Shown here: piece after piece, positions 16,552 through 25,861 of the stretch
Position numbering within the stretch: position 1 is the stretch's first letter
How the letters are laid out: the number at the start of each line of letters is the position of its first letter
Origin: an uncultured Collinsella sp.
GTDB taxonomy: Bacteria > Actinomycetota > Coriobacteriia > Coriobacteriales > Coriobacteriaceae
DNA: 36,301 nt
NCBI GenBank assembly: GCA_900544065.1
Contig: UQTR01000012.1
Span: forward strand, 1 to 36,301
Direction: 5' to 3'
Position numbers and translations under genes: made by a program
Notes under the pieces: generated by a model
What the model saw: only the letters and a program-made list of their open reading frames with translations
What the model was told of the DNA's origin: nothing
The model's database searches: none

Positions 16552-19500
16552 TTAGATAACCGTCACGCGGCCTTGGTTGCCGACGATGGCCTTTGCCTCT
16601 GCCAGCAGCGGAATCGAGCGCGCGTTGACCTTGGCAGGCACCTCGGCGCGCAGCACGCGCCCGTCCACCTGCTCGATAAAGATCTCCACGCGGTCGCCGC
16701 CCGGGTTAGCGGTGAGCACCGTGGCCAGGCGCGCCATATTGCCCTGGCTAAAGCGGCTGTTGGGCACCATGACCTCAAACACCTTGGGCTTGTTGTTCTC
16801 CTCGTTAAGCTCCAGCGGCACAATCTCCTGCGCGATGATCTGATCGCCGCGGTCCGAGCGCTCGAGCTTGCCCTTAATGCGCACAAACGCGTCGGACAGC
16901 TGCACGCCGGTCTCGGGATCGACCTCGCCGTACAGATACCCCTCGGCCTCCTTGTAGGTCTTGGGGAACACCACGACCGTGGCCTCGCCTTCCATGTCCT
17001 CGAGCTGCACGATGCCCATGGGGTCGCCGTTTTTGGTCACGCGCTTGGACACGCTCGAGACCATACCGGCCCACCACAGCGCCTTGCCCTCGGGAATCTC
17101 CTGGTTGATGGTGCCGCCCGTGGGGTTTTGCACCTCATAGCCGGTGTCGATCTGCGAGAACGAGAAGTCGCGCGCCTTGGCTAGCGCATACTCAAACGGG
17201 CGCAGCGGGTGGTCCGAGACATAGATGCCCAGAACCTCCTTCTCCTGGCTCAGCTTAAGGTGGCGATCCCACTCCTGGCCATCCGGATCGGGCACGCTGA
17301 CCTCGAAGCCCGAGCCCTCAACGTCGCCAAACATATCGAAGAACGAGGTCTGGCCGCTCGCGCGGTCCTTCTGGCGCTTTATCGCGGCGTCGATGATGTT
17401 CTCGGGGTTGTTCTTGTCCACAAAGTGCATCATCTGACGACGCGGATACCCCGTGGAGTCGAAGGCGCCTGCCTTGATGAGCGATTCGATCACGCGGCGG
17501 TTGGCCTGGCTCGAGTCCACGCGCTCGACAAAGTCGTGCAGCGTCTTAAACGGACCGCCCGCCTCGCGCTCGGCGATAATCGCCTGCGCTACGCCGGTGC
17601 CCACGCCGCGGATGCCGGCCAGGCCAAAGCGCACGCCCTCCTTAGTAGCCGTGAACTCGGTACCGGACTCGTTCACATCTGGCGAAAGCACGGGAATGCC
17701 GTCGTGACGGCACGCCGAGACGTAGTGCACGATCTTGTCGGTCTTGCCCGTGTAGGACGTCAGGACGGCCGCCATGTACTCGTGCGGATAATGCGCCTTG
17801 AGCCATGCCGTCTGCATAACCAGAATGGCGTAGCCGGCGGAGTGCGACTTGTTGAAGGCGTAGGACGCGAACTCGAGAACATCGTCCCAAATCTTCTGGG
17901 CGACCTCGCGCGTGTAGTTGTTCTTGATAGCGCCGTTCATCCAGTGGTCGTAGGTGGTCTCGTCCGAGCCATCCTCCCAGTGCAGCACCGTCGACGTGAG
18001 CAGCTTGATCTTTTTCTTAGCCACGGGCTTACGGATACGCGAGTCCGATTCGCCCTTAGAGAAGCCGCACATCTCGACGGAGATGAGCATAACCTGCTCC
18101 TGGTAGACCATGGTGCCGTAGGTTTCGCCCAGGATGTCGTCCAGACGGTCGTCGTAGGAGACGGCCGGCTCCTTGCCGTTCATGCGGTTGATGTAGGACG
18201 AGACCATGCCGGCGCCCAGCGGGCCCGGGCGGTACAGAGCGATCAATGCCACGACGTGCTTGTACTCGGTGGGCTTCATGTTCTTGATCGTGGCCGTCAT
18301 GCCGGCGGACTCGACCTGGAAGACGCCGGCGGTGTGACCGGAGCCCATGAGCTTAAAGATCTCGGGATCGTCAAAGGGAATCTCTTCCTCTTTGATGTCG
18401 ATGCCGAAGTTCTTCTTGATGTTTGCCTTGGCCTTGGAGATAACCGTCAGCGTACGCAGGCCCAGGAAGTCCATCTTGAGCAGGCCCATGTCGGCGACGG
18501 TATGGCCCTCGTACTGGGTAATCTCGACGCCGCCCTTGGTGTCGAGCTTGGTGGGCACGTGCTCGTTGACGGGGTCGCGGCAGATCAGAACGGCGCACGC
18601 GTGCACGCCCTCGCCACGGGTAAGGCCCTCAATCGAGAGCGCCGTGTCGATGATGCGGCGGGCGTCGTCGTCCTTTTTATATGCCTCGGCAAAATCGGGG
18701 TTAAACAGATCCTCTTTGCCGGGTTGCTTTTCGAGCACCTGCTTGAGCTTGACCTTGGGGTCGCTCGAGACCATCTTGGACAGGCGCTGGCCCATGTAGA
18801 CCGGGTAGTCCAGGACGCGCGCGGCGTCGTTGATGGCCTGCTTGGCCTTAATGGTCGAGTAGGTAATGACGTGGGTGACCTTCTCGGGGCCGTAGAGCTG
18901 GCGAACGTGCTCCACGACCTCGAGGCGCCGCTCATCGTCGAAGTCCATATCGATATCGGGCATCTCGGTACGCTGCGGGGACAGGAACCTCTCGAACATC
19001 AGACCGTTCTCGAGCGGGTCAAACGCGGTGATGTTCATGGCGTAGGCGACGATAGCGCCGGCGGCCGAGCCACGGCCGGGGCCGACGCCGATGCCGTTGT
19101 CCTTGGCCCATTGCACGTACTCGGCGACGATCAAAAAGTAGGCGGCAAAGCCCTTGTCGCAGATGACCTTGTATTCGTACTCAAAGCGCTCTTTGATGTT
19201 GACGCCACCGATCTCGCGCGTGGCCCAGTCGTCACCGTAGTGCTGGCGCAGGCCCTTCTCGCACTCGCGGCGGAACTGGCTCTCGTGTGTCTCGCCGGGG
19301 TCGAGCAGCGGGAAGCGCGGCAGGATGATGGAGTCCCAGTCCAGCTCTACGTAGCACTTATCGGCGATCTCGAGCGTGTTGTCGCAGGCCTCGGGGCAAT
19401 ACGGGAACATCGCCCGCATCTCCTCCTCGGTCTTCATATAAAACTCCGAGCCGGTCATGCGCATGCGGTTGGGGTCGTCGACCTTGGCGTTCATGCCAAT

Positions 19501-20355
19501 GCACATGATGACGTCCTGCACCGGCGCGTCCTCGCGGCGCAGGTAGTGGAAGTCGTTGGTGGCAATGACCTTGACGCCCACCTGCTTGGCGATATCGATG
19601 AGCGTGCGGTCCATCTGCTCGTCGGTCAGGCCGTTGTCGGTGGTGATGCCGTGTTCCTGGATCTCGATGTAGAAGTCGCCAGGTTCGAAGGTGTCGCGGA
19701 AGGTCTCGGCCCACTTGATGGCGCCCTCCATGTCACCGCGGTCGATGTATTTGGGAATGATGCCCGCGATGCAGGCGCTCGTGCAGATCATGCCCTTGGC
19801 ATGGCGGCGCAGGTTGTCGAGCGTCACGCGGGGCTTGTAGTAAAAGCCCTGCACGGCGGCCTCGGAAACCGTCTGCATCAGGTTGACGTAGCCCTCCTGG
19901 TCCTTGGCCAGGAGGATCATGTGGTAGAGCTCGGGCTTATGGTCGCGGGCGAGCGTCTCGTCCGGCGTAAAGTAAACCTCGCAGCCAAAGATGGGCTTGA
20001 TGACCAGGGGCGGCTTGAGCTCGTCGATGTTGCCCTTCTCGTCCCACATGGCCATGTCCTTCACATACTGGGCATGCTCGCGCGGGTTTGCCTCAGGATC
20101 GGGCTCCACCAGCTCGTCGCGGCGGTCCTTTTCCAAGAAGGCCTTGTCGTGGCTCCAGGTTTTGTACTCGGGCGTGTTGTGGTTAACGGCGTCGCAGGCC
20201 AGCGCCAGGTCGGGCACGCCATACATATAGCCGTGGTCGGTAATGGCGACGGCGGGCATGCCCAGCTCTACGGCGCGGTTGACCATATCCTGGATACGGG
20301 TTGCGCCGTCGAGCATGGAGAAGACGGTGTGGTTGTGCAGATGGACGAATGCCAT
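16552..20355 (-). CDS. dnaE: DNA polymerase III alpha subunit
   Basis: This is the replicative polymerase, 1267 residues. The PHP domain (1-280) keeps the metal-site wording HLHNHTVFSMLDG, ITDHGYMYG and ATNDFHYL, unlike the degenerate E. coli PHP, so a built-in proofreading exonuclease is likely. The catalytic palm has GVGPGRGSAAG (about 425) and PDIDMDFDDERR (about 467). Later parts are the thumb and fingers, tandem helix-hairpin-helix (FGLAGIRGVGTGVAQAI) and an OB fold (GMVSSVSKRVTKNGDPMGIVQLEDMEG). CGGAG precedes the ATG, and TAAAAT at 20395-20400 (minus strand) is a likely -10. No insertions break the frame. Confidence 0.97.
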   Translation of the reverse strand: MAFVHLHNHTVFSMLDGATRIQDMVNRAVELGMPAVAITDHGYMYGVPDLALACDAVNHNTPEYKTWSHDKAFLEKDRRDELVEPDPEANPREHAQYVKDMAMWDEKGNIDELKPPLVIKPIFGCEVYFTPDETLARDHKPELYHMILLAKDQEGYVNLMQTVSEAAVQGFYYKPRVTLDNLRRHAKGMICTSACIAGIIPKYIDRGDMEGAIKWAETFRDTFEPGDFYIEIQEHGITTDNGLTDEQMDRTLIDIAKQVGVKVIATNDFHYLRREDAPVQDVIMCIGMNAKVDDPNRMRMTGSEFYMKTEEEMRAMFPYCPEACDNTLEIADKCYVELDWDSIILPRFPLLDPGETHESQFRRECEKGLRQHYGDDWATREIGGVNIKERFEYEYKVICDKGFAAYFLIVAEYVQWAKDNGIGVGPGRGSAAGAIVAYAMNITAFDPLENGLMFERFLSPQRTEMPDIDMDFDDERRLEVVEHVRQLYGPEKVTHVITYSTIKAKQAINDAARVLDYPVYMGQRLSKMVSSDPKVKLKQVLEKQPGKEDLFNPDFAEAYKKDDDARRIIDTALSIEGLTRGEGVHACAVLICRDPVNEHVPTKLDTKGGVEITQYEGHTVADMGLLKMDFLGLRTLTVISKAKANIKKNFGIDIKEEEIPFDDPEIFKLMGSGHTAGVFQVESAGMTATIKNMKPTEYKHVVALIALYRPGPLGAGMVSSYINRMNGKEPAVSYDDRLDDILGETYGTMVYQEQVMLISVEMCGFSKGESDSRIRKPVAKKKIKLLTSTVLHWEDGSDETTYDHWMNGAIKNNYTREVAQKIWDDVLEFASYAFNKSHSAGYAILVMQTAWLKAHYPHEYMAAVLTSYTGKTDKIVHYVSACRHDGIPVLSPDVNESGTEFTATKEGVRFGLAGIRGVGTGVAQAIIAEREAGGPFKTLHDFVERVDSSQANRRVIESLIKAGAFDSTGYPRRQMMHFVDKNNPENIIDAAIKRQKDRASGQTSFFDMFGDVEGSGFEVSVPDPDGQEWDRHLKLSQEKEVLGIYVSDHPLRPFEYALAKARDFSFSQIDTGYEVQNPTGGTINQEIPEGKALWWAGMVSSVSKRVTKNGDPMGIVQLEDMEGEATVVVFPKTYKEAEGYLYGEVDPETGVQLSDAFVRIKGKLERSDRGDQIIAQEIVPLELNEENNKPKVFEVMVPNSRFSQGNMARLATVLTANPGGDRVEIFIEQVDGRVLRAEVPAKVNARSIPLLAEAKAIVGNQGRVTVI

Positions 20356-20458
20356 GTGATGAGCTCCGATGCGGGTTCGTGTTCTGACTGAACGATTTTA
20401 CCGCACGGCACGGACAGCACCCGAACCTAGCCAAACCCACACGGGTAGTCAATTTGGG

Positions 20459-20611
20459 ACCTTCAAAAAGGGAATGAGGGCATCCCGATGCATCGAGTAT
20501 TACTGGAACCCCGGCGATACGCTGAATGATTTGTGACGAATAGTCATGTCCATCAAGAAGGCTCGACGCTTCGGGCAGCTCGTCAATCGATATATCAATT
20601 CTTGGAGACAT
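20459..20611 (-). pseudogene. Truncated reading frame downstream of the MFS gene
   Basis: An ATG at 20611 overlaps the end of the MFS gene and starts MSPRIDISIDELPEASSLLD, with regular-looking sequence to about residue 51 (PVILDASGCPHSLFEG). After that the frame enters the dnaE promoter region and runs out of phase into dnaE, where composition changes and the protein looks random, ending only at 20183. The simplest reading is a gene that was coupled to the transporter and lost its 3' part at the insertion junction. The family is not recognised. A short functional peptide cannot be excluded. Confidence 0.4.
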
Positions 20612-21794
20612 GTATTCCTACCATTTTTAAAGAAACAACGGCGGTAATTGCTATCGCGATTGCGCCAATAACACCGAGCGCTATCTGAATGGGATATAAC
20701 CCCAACACATATCCAAATATGGAGAAAAACATTGCAGAAAAGAGAGCCCTTACCAGAGACGCGACGGAAAGGATCGTCGCGCGGAGATCGTCCGCTATCG
20801 CGTCTTGGATTAAGTTTTCCGAAGTGATGTACACCACTTCTGGGAGAAAACAAAGCACCATGCTAAGGCCAAACAAACACAGCGGATTTGAAGCGAACCA
20901 CGGAAGAATCATGAAAAGACCGGCCTCGATTAGCATCGAGCCGAGCATGGTATTTCTTTTCCCGAAACGCGATGAGAAGAAATCTGCTGCAATGTAGGCC
21001 GTCGCATTTACTGCATAGGATGCACCGAAAAAGATTCCTATTATGGAGACGGGAGCATCAAATGCGTCGAATACCAACTGATTCAAGTTGTAATAACTCC
21101 CATAGAATCCATCGAGCATGCTTGTGCCGATTAGAAGAAGCAACACCGCGAAAGCGGATTCTCCAATGCACCAGGTTTCGCGTCTGAAGACCTTGGCTAC
21201 GTCAAACCTTTCCTCCCCAGAGTTTTTGGAATGGGTCGTTTCCATCCTCTCAATGGGATACAGAAGGAAAAGCTGCAGGAGATAGAAAACGGAAACGCAT
21301 ACGTAGAGGGCACTCCAAGATACTTGGGCAATGAATGATCCAAGTACGATTGCCACTCCCGTCGCGATTGATTGCGCGGCAAGCAGCCGAGCGTTGATGG
21401 TGAGGAAGCGCTCTCCTTGACCGGCATTTCGGGCAATTTCATATAAAAGTGCTTGTTCGGATCCCGATTGAAGGGAGTAGGCGAGTGCCTCAACAAGGGA
21501 AAGCGCGACGAGAAAGGGGCCTGAGAGCAACAGCATGCCAGCCGTATGGAAGAAAAGCAGCAGCACGCCCACTTGAATCGAGAACTTCTTTCCAAAGAAA
21601 TCGCCTATCAGCCCTGTTGGCAGCTCGAGGATGACCGTTGCAATGTTAAACAGGGCTTGATAAAGCGCGATTTCCGTGACAGACATTCCTTTCTCCGCAA
21701 GGAAAAGTAGAAACACTCCCCGATTTAAAACAAATCCCGCGAGAACGAAAAAGGCGGAATAGATGTGCAGTTGCGTAGCGGCATTCTTATTCAT
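20595..21794 (-). CDS. Major facilitator superfamily transporter
   Basis: This 399-residue membrane protein has about twelve hydrophobic helices in two halves. The signature loop between helices 2 and 3, GLIGDFFGKKFSIQVG, matches the MFS pattern G-x3-D-x2-GK/R-K, and the second-half counterpart is FFSSRFGKRNTMLG. Members carry sugars, drugs or small metabolites; the substrate is not evident. The gene is much more AT-rich than its neighbours and sits between a shortened DUF3284 gene and a cut-off frame, which points to recent transfer. GGAAG lies just before the ATG. It probably acted with the truncated downstream gene in its original host. Confidence 0.88.
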   Translation of the reverse strand: MNKNAATQLHIYSAFFVLAGFVLNRGVFLLFLAEKGMSVTEIALYQALFNIATVILELPTGLIGDFFGKKFSIQVGVLLLFFHTAGMLLLSGPFLVALSLVEALAYSLQSGSEQALLYEIARNAGQGERFLTINARLLAAQSIATGVAIVLGSFIAQVSWSALYVCVSVFYLLQLFLLYPIERMETTHSKNSGEERFDVAKVFRRETWCIGESAFAVLLLLIGTSMLDGFYGSYYNLNQLVFDAFDAPVSIIGIFFGASYAVNATAYIAADFFSSRFGKRNTMLGSMLIEAGLFMILPWFASNPLCLFGLSMVLCFLPEVVYITSENLIQDAIADDLRATILSVASLVRALFSAMFFSIFGYVLGLYPIQIALGVIGAIAIAITAVVSLKMVGIHVSKN

Positions 21795-21880
21795 TTGGCA
21801 CTTCCAACAACATTTTTTGTCGGGCTGTTCGCTACTGACTCGAAACCCGAAGTGTCCACGGTTTCCGATGAAGAGTCACC

Positions 21881-22039
21881 TTACCTTTTGCGGTATGGGC
21901 GCTTCTCGTACTTATAGCCGTTGAGCTTGTTGCGGCTGGGACGCTTGCCCGTGGCGTTCTCGATATCCTGCATGATGGACCCCGCCAGAGCGTCAAAAAG
22001 CTCCTCCGGCGTCACCTCAAGCGTTTTGGTGAGCTGCAT
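21881..22039 (-). CDS. Shortened DUF3284-like protein
   Basis: This 52-residue frame begins MQLTKTLEVTPEELFDALAGSIMQDIENATGK and ends GYKYEKRPYRKR. It matches, from memory, the first third of DUF3284 proteins, which usually have about 140 residues. AAGGAG sits 5 bases before ATG 22039 and TACAAT (minus strand, 22074-22079) is a plausible -10, so it is probably expressed. The stop lies about 85 bases before the foreign MFS gene, suggesting that the insertion removed the rest. Some short versions of this family may exist, so truncation is an inference. Confidence 0.55.
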   Translation of the reverse strand: MQLTKTLEVTPEELFDALAGSIMQDIENATGKRPSRNKLNGYKYEKRPYRKR

Positions 22040-22181
22040 GATAGCTCCTTATTCGTTTGAACCGTTCGAGCTATTGTACCGTCCCAGACTCTCCCATGCG
22101 TTGCGGTGCTATTTGGACGATTGAGAGCTTTATTCCGGGACGGCCGTGTGAGTTTGCCCAAAGTAGCTAAAAGAGCCCCGT

Positions 22182-22223
22182 CCCAAAAAGACTGCGGTGG
22201 AATCGATAGGGATTCCACCGCAG
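22182..22223 (-). terminator. Terminator after addA
   Basis: A perfect 13-bp stem (22211-22223 with 22192-22204, based on CTGCGGTGGAATC) with a 6-base loop is followed on the minus strand by TCTTTTTGGG. It directly follows the addA stop and ends the addBA transcript. Confidence 0.85.
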
Positions 22224-22234
22224 GTTGTTGAGGG

Positions 22235-25200
22235 TTAGAGGTTGTAGGTGACCACCTGGGGCTCGCAGGGGTTGGCGGGATCGGCCTGCTCCACGCGGAC
22301 GAACCTGACCGTCACGGCCTCAAAGCCCGCCTTGTGCAACACATCGGCGTAGACGCGCGCCTGCAGGGCGTGCTTCTCCTGCAGCTGTTCCGGCGTCTCG
22401 TCCGGCGTGCCGCCCGTCTTGTAGTCGATGACCAGCGCACATGACGAATCCACCGGGTTCGTCGCCAAAGCGTCGATGGCGCCTTCGGCATATGCACCGT
22501 AGCGAGCGATGTCCTCGTCCTCGCAGCCCAGCGAAAAGAACGGCACCTCGGCGCGAACGCACGGCCAGGCAAGCAGCTCGGCACGGACCGCCGACTTGAG
22601 CCAGCGGTCCAGGGCAACGTCGAAGCGCTCGCGCTGCTCCGGCGTCAGGCGCCACAGACGCGCCAGCGCATCGGCACGCGCGGCGGGCAGCTCATCGGCA
22701 CCCATCTCGATCAGCCACTGGCAGGCGGCATGGAACGCCGAGCCCAGCGCCATGGGGTTGCCGGCGGGCTCGACAGCAGCCACGTCCGCATCCGTCATCT
22801 CGGAACCATCCGACTCCGCATCATCGCCAGCCTCGTCCATGGGCACGTGTGCCTCGGCGGCACGGTCCTCGGACTCGGCATGCAGCGCCGCGGCAATTGA
22901 CGAGTAGCTGTACGAATCGCGCGCCGGATACGGGCAGGTGCCCATGCGCACGCCCACCGCCTGGGGATACACGAGCTCAAACGCATCGGGCTCAGGGTCG
23001 GCAGGACCGGGAACGGCGGCGCGGGCATCTGCACCGGCACCCTCCGGCTCCGCATCGCCGCGGACAAGCCTGCCCTCGACATCCAGCGAAGCGTTGACCT
23101 CAAACGCCTGCTCGCCAAACGTAAAGTCCGCCAGCGAGATGAGCTCGTAGTCGCCCGGCTTGGAGTTGTCGAACACCAAACGGTCGCTATCGAGCTGCGG
23201 CATGTCCAGGCTGTCGGTCGGCAGGATGCGGCGCAGCACGTCGTAGGTCAGATCCGTCTCGACATCGAAGGTCGGCGCCGTCACCTTGCCGCGGCTCACG
23301 CCGACATCCATCGCCAGAATGACCAGCTCGCGCGCTCGCGTCATGGCGACATAGAGCAAACGGGCCCGCTCCTCGAGCGAAAGCTGCAGGTCGTCGTTGC
23401 GCAGGCGAGCAAATGCCTCGGCGGGAGAGCCCGTCGCACAGACGTCCTCCATGAGCTCCGGCGGCAGCCACAACGACGTGCCCTTGCCCTTAAACGCATG
23501 CTCAAACTGCTTTTTGACGTCATCGCCCTTTACGAACGTGCCGTCCGCGAGTTTAACGCCGTCGAAGCGTGCCGGCAGCGCCACGACCTGCGCTCCGCCC
23601 TCGACACGCCCCATCTGAGCCGCACCCGAGGACTTACGCACGCCAAAACACTCGGCAACCGCTACGACCGGATATTCCAGACCCTTGGAGGCATGCACCG
23701 TCATGATGCGCACCGCGCCGTCGCCCTCCTCGTTGAGGGCACCTGGGGCCTCCTTGCCCGCCAAGAAGCGGTCGAAGGCAAGCGCAATGGAACGCGGCGA
23801 GTTACCGAACTCGGCCTCCGCCTCGGCCACGGCATCGAGCGCCTTAAGCACGTTGGCGGCAATGGCCTTGCCCTCGGGACCACGCTGTGCCAGACGCACA
23901 AACCAGCCGGAGGCGTTGACAGTATCGCGCGCGATGGCGGCGAACGAATCGCGGCCCACGCGACGAAGCGCATACCGCAGCACCTCGCGGGCGCGCGTCA
24001 CGAGCGGCAAGTCTTGCAAACCCGGCACATCGAAATCGCTCATGATACCCGCATCGATGTTGCGGCGCGAGGTCTCCCCCGTCTGGTCGTCCAGCTTGGT
24101 CGCCAGCGCCAGGAACTCCTGGGCGCCGAGCGCAAACATCGGCGAGGCGAGCAGTTGCATAAGGCCCTGCGCCGTATCGGCCGGATTGGCGAGTGCGCAG
24201 ACCAGGGCACGCACCGTCTGCACCTCGGCTGCCTGGGCAAAGACCGAGCCGCCTGCGATCACGCAGTCGAGCCCCTGGTCGCGGAAGGCCTGCGCATAGA
24301 CATCGGCGTTGGTCATGCGGCCCAGCAGCAGGACCATGCTGCCCTGGGGCTGGCCCGCTTTAACGAGTGCTTGGAATCGCTCCGCAATCGCGCGAGCTTT
24401 CGCCTGCGTTCGCTCCTGCGTACTGCCACCGGCAACGAAGATCGCCTGGCGGCGCGATGCCTTCGCCTTGAGCTTGTCCTCGCGTTCGTCGCTCGGTTCA
24501 AGATCCAAGAACCCCTGCATCAAACCACCGGTGTCGCCGTCAAAGACGCGCGCCACATAGCGCAGCACCTCGTCGTGGCTGCGGAAGTTGCGTACAAGCT
24601 TGACAAGCTCGCCGGCGGGGGCATCGGACGTGGCGACCGTCTCGGACGCCGTCGTCGAACCCACCTTGCGCTCCTGGCGACGGAACACCTCGACCTCGGC
24701 ACCACGGAAGCGGTAGATCGACTGCTGTGCATCGCCCACGGTACACAGCGCACGCTCACCCGCGCCGGTCAGGTAACGGATCAGGTCGACCTGCATCTGG
24801 TCGGTATCCTGGAACTCGTCGATCATGACCATCTTAAAGCGGCCCTCATAGGCCGCTCGAATAGCCGGGTAGTCGCGCAGCGCCTCGTACGCCATACGCA
24901 GTAGGTCGTTGTTATCGAGCGCGGACTGGCCGGCCTTCAGCGCGCGATACTCAGCCTCCACGGAACGGGCCAGGCCCACCAGCGCATCGAGTGCGGGACC
25001 ACCGCAGGCCAGCACGATATTGATAAACGCATCGGCAGCCTCGGCCTTGAGTAGCTCCACCTGCTCCTTAGAAAACGCCTTGCTCGCCCGAGGCATGCTG
25101 CACGACATCATGAGTCGCGCCGCATCCTCCATGGTTTTGCCGCTCGCCTCAAACGCGTCGATGGCGTCGAGTGCCACCTGTGCCTTTTCGGTCGCGGCCT

Positions 25201-25858
25201 TGCTCGCACCCAACGCCGCGCGATAGGCGTCGGCAAGCGCCGAGGTGTCAGCCTGGCCGCGCGCCACGCACACATCGTCCATGCCGCCCGGCAGCTGGCT
25301 CGATAGCTCCAGCAGGTCGCGCACCAGTCCTTTAATGGTGGTACCGGCGCCAAACGGCCCACCCTCGCCCGCCATGGGATACCAAGCGTAGAGGGCCTTA
25401 AGCGAAGCGGCGAGCTCGGGGGCGGCATCGGGCGCCGTCGCGCGGGCCAGCACATGCTCAACAGCCTGGTCCATAAGCTCGTCGGTATCGGTGAGCACCG
25501 TGAACTCGGGATCGATGCCCAGCTCCAACGCATGTGCGCGCAGGATACGCGAGCACATGCCGTGAATGGTCGAGATCCACGCATCGTCGACGGTCAGGGC
25601 TTCCTCGTCCATGCCCTCGTCGATGAGCGCGCGGCGCACACGGTCACGGATCTCGGCCGCGGCGTCTTTGGTAAAGGTAATGGCGAGCACCTGGTCCAGA
25701 TGCTCAACGAACGGACCGGATTCGGGCGAGAGCGCGTAGACGATGCGGCGCGTGAGGGTAAAGGTCTTGCCCGAACCGGCACCCGCCGAGACAAACAGCG
25801 GACGGTCGAGCGTTTTGACGATCTGCAGCTGTTGCGGCATCAAAGTCGAAAGATCCAT
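22235..25858 (-). CDS. addA: AddA/RecB-like helicase-nuclease subunit
   Basis: This 1207-residue UvrD-superfamily protein is the helicase and one nuclease of the AddAB complex, which resects double-strand breaks for RecA repair. Walker A is SAGAGSGKTFTLTRR (about 24-38) and motif II is MVMIDEFQDTDQMQ (about 345). The UvrD C-terminal motifs include IMTVHASKGLEYPVVAVAE and LLYVAMTRARELVILA. The RecB-family nuclease closes the protein with GAIDAL, VIDYKTGG (about 1140) and QARVYADVL. An acidic Ala/Pro-rich linker at roughly 955-1040 separates helicase from nuclease. It starts 3 bases after the addB stop, so the two are coupled. RecB is the alternative name; the AddB-like partner favours AddA. 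Confidence 0.92.
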   Translation of the reverse strand: MDLSTLMPQQLQIVKTLDRPLFVSAGAGSGKTFTLTRRIVYALSPESGPFVEHLDQVLAITFTKDAAAEIRDRVRRALIDEGMDEEALTVDDAWISTIHGMCSRILRAHALELGIDPEFTVLTDTDELMDQAVEHVLARATAPDAAPELAASLKALYAWYPMAGEGGPFGAGTTIKGLVRDLLELSSQLPGGMDDVCVARGQADTSALADAYRAALGASKAATEKAQVALDAIDAFEASGKTMEDAARLMMSCSMPRASKAFSKEQVELLKAEAADAFINIVLACGGPALDALVGLARSVEAEYRALKAGQSALDNNDLLRMAYEALRDYPAIRAAYEGRFKMVMIDEFQDTDQMQVDLIRYLTGAGERALCTVGDAQQSIYRFRGAEVEVFRRQERKVGSTTASETVATSDAPAGELVKLVRNFRSHDEVLRYVARVFDGDTGGLMQGFLDLEPSDEREDKLKAKASRRQAIFVAGGSTQERTQAKARAIAERFQALVKAGQPQGSMVLLLGRMTNADVYAQAFRDQGLDCVIAGGSVFAQAAEVQTVRALVCALANPADTAQGLMQLLASPMFALGAQEFLALATKLDDQTGETSRRNIDAGIMSDFDVPGLQDLPLVTRAREVLRYALRRVGRDSFAAIARDTVNASGWFVRLAQRGPEGKAIAANVLKALDAVAEAEAEFGNSPRSIALAFDRFLAGKEAPGALNEEGDGAVRIMTVHASKGLEYPVVAVAECFGVRKSSGAAQMGRVEGGAQVVALPARFDGVKLADGTFVKGDDVKKQFEHAFKGKGTSLWLPPELMEDVCATGSPAEAFARLRNDDLQLSLEERARLLYVAMTRARELVILAMDVGVSRGKVTAPTFDVETDLTYDVLRRILPTDSLDMPQLDSDRLVFDNSKPGDYELISLADFTFGEQAFEVNASLDVEGRLVRGDAEPEGAGADARAAVPGPADPEPDAFELVYPQAVGVRMGTCPYPARDSYSYSSIAAALHAESEDRAAEAHVPMDEAGDDAESDGSEMTDADVAAVEPAGNPMALGSAFHAACQWLIEMGADELPAARADALARLWRLTPEQRERFDVALDRWLKSAVRAELLAWPCVRAEVPFFSLGCEDEDIARYGAYAEGAIDALATNPVDSSCALVIDYKTGGTPDETPEQLQEKHALQARVYADVLHKAGFEAVTVRFVRVEQADPANPCEPQVVTYNL

Positions 25859-25861
25859 GGT

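Noticed and set aside
17209..20391. Plus-strand open frame of 1060 codons opposite dnaE
   Set aside because: It is the antisense shadow of dnaE in high-GC DNA. The protein is rich in Val, His, Leu and Asp runs with no domain, and dnaE has full motif support.
23498..24904. Plus-strand open frame of 468 codons opposite addA
   Set aside because: Antisense shadow; addA motifs fix the coding strand.
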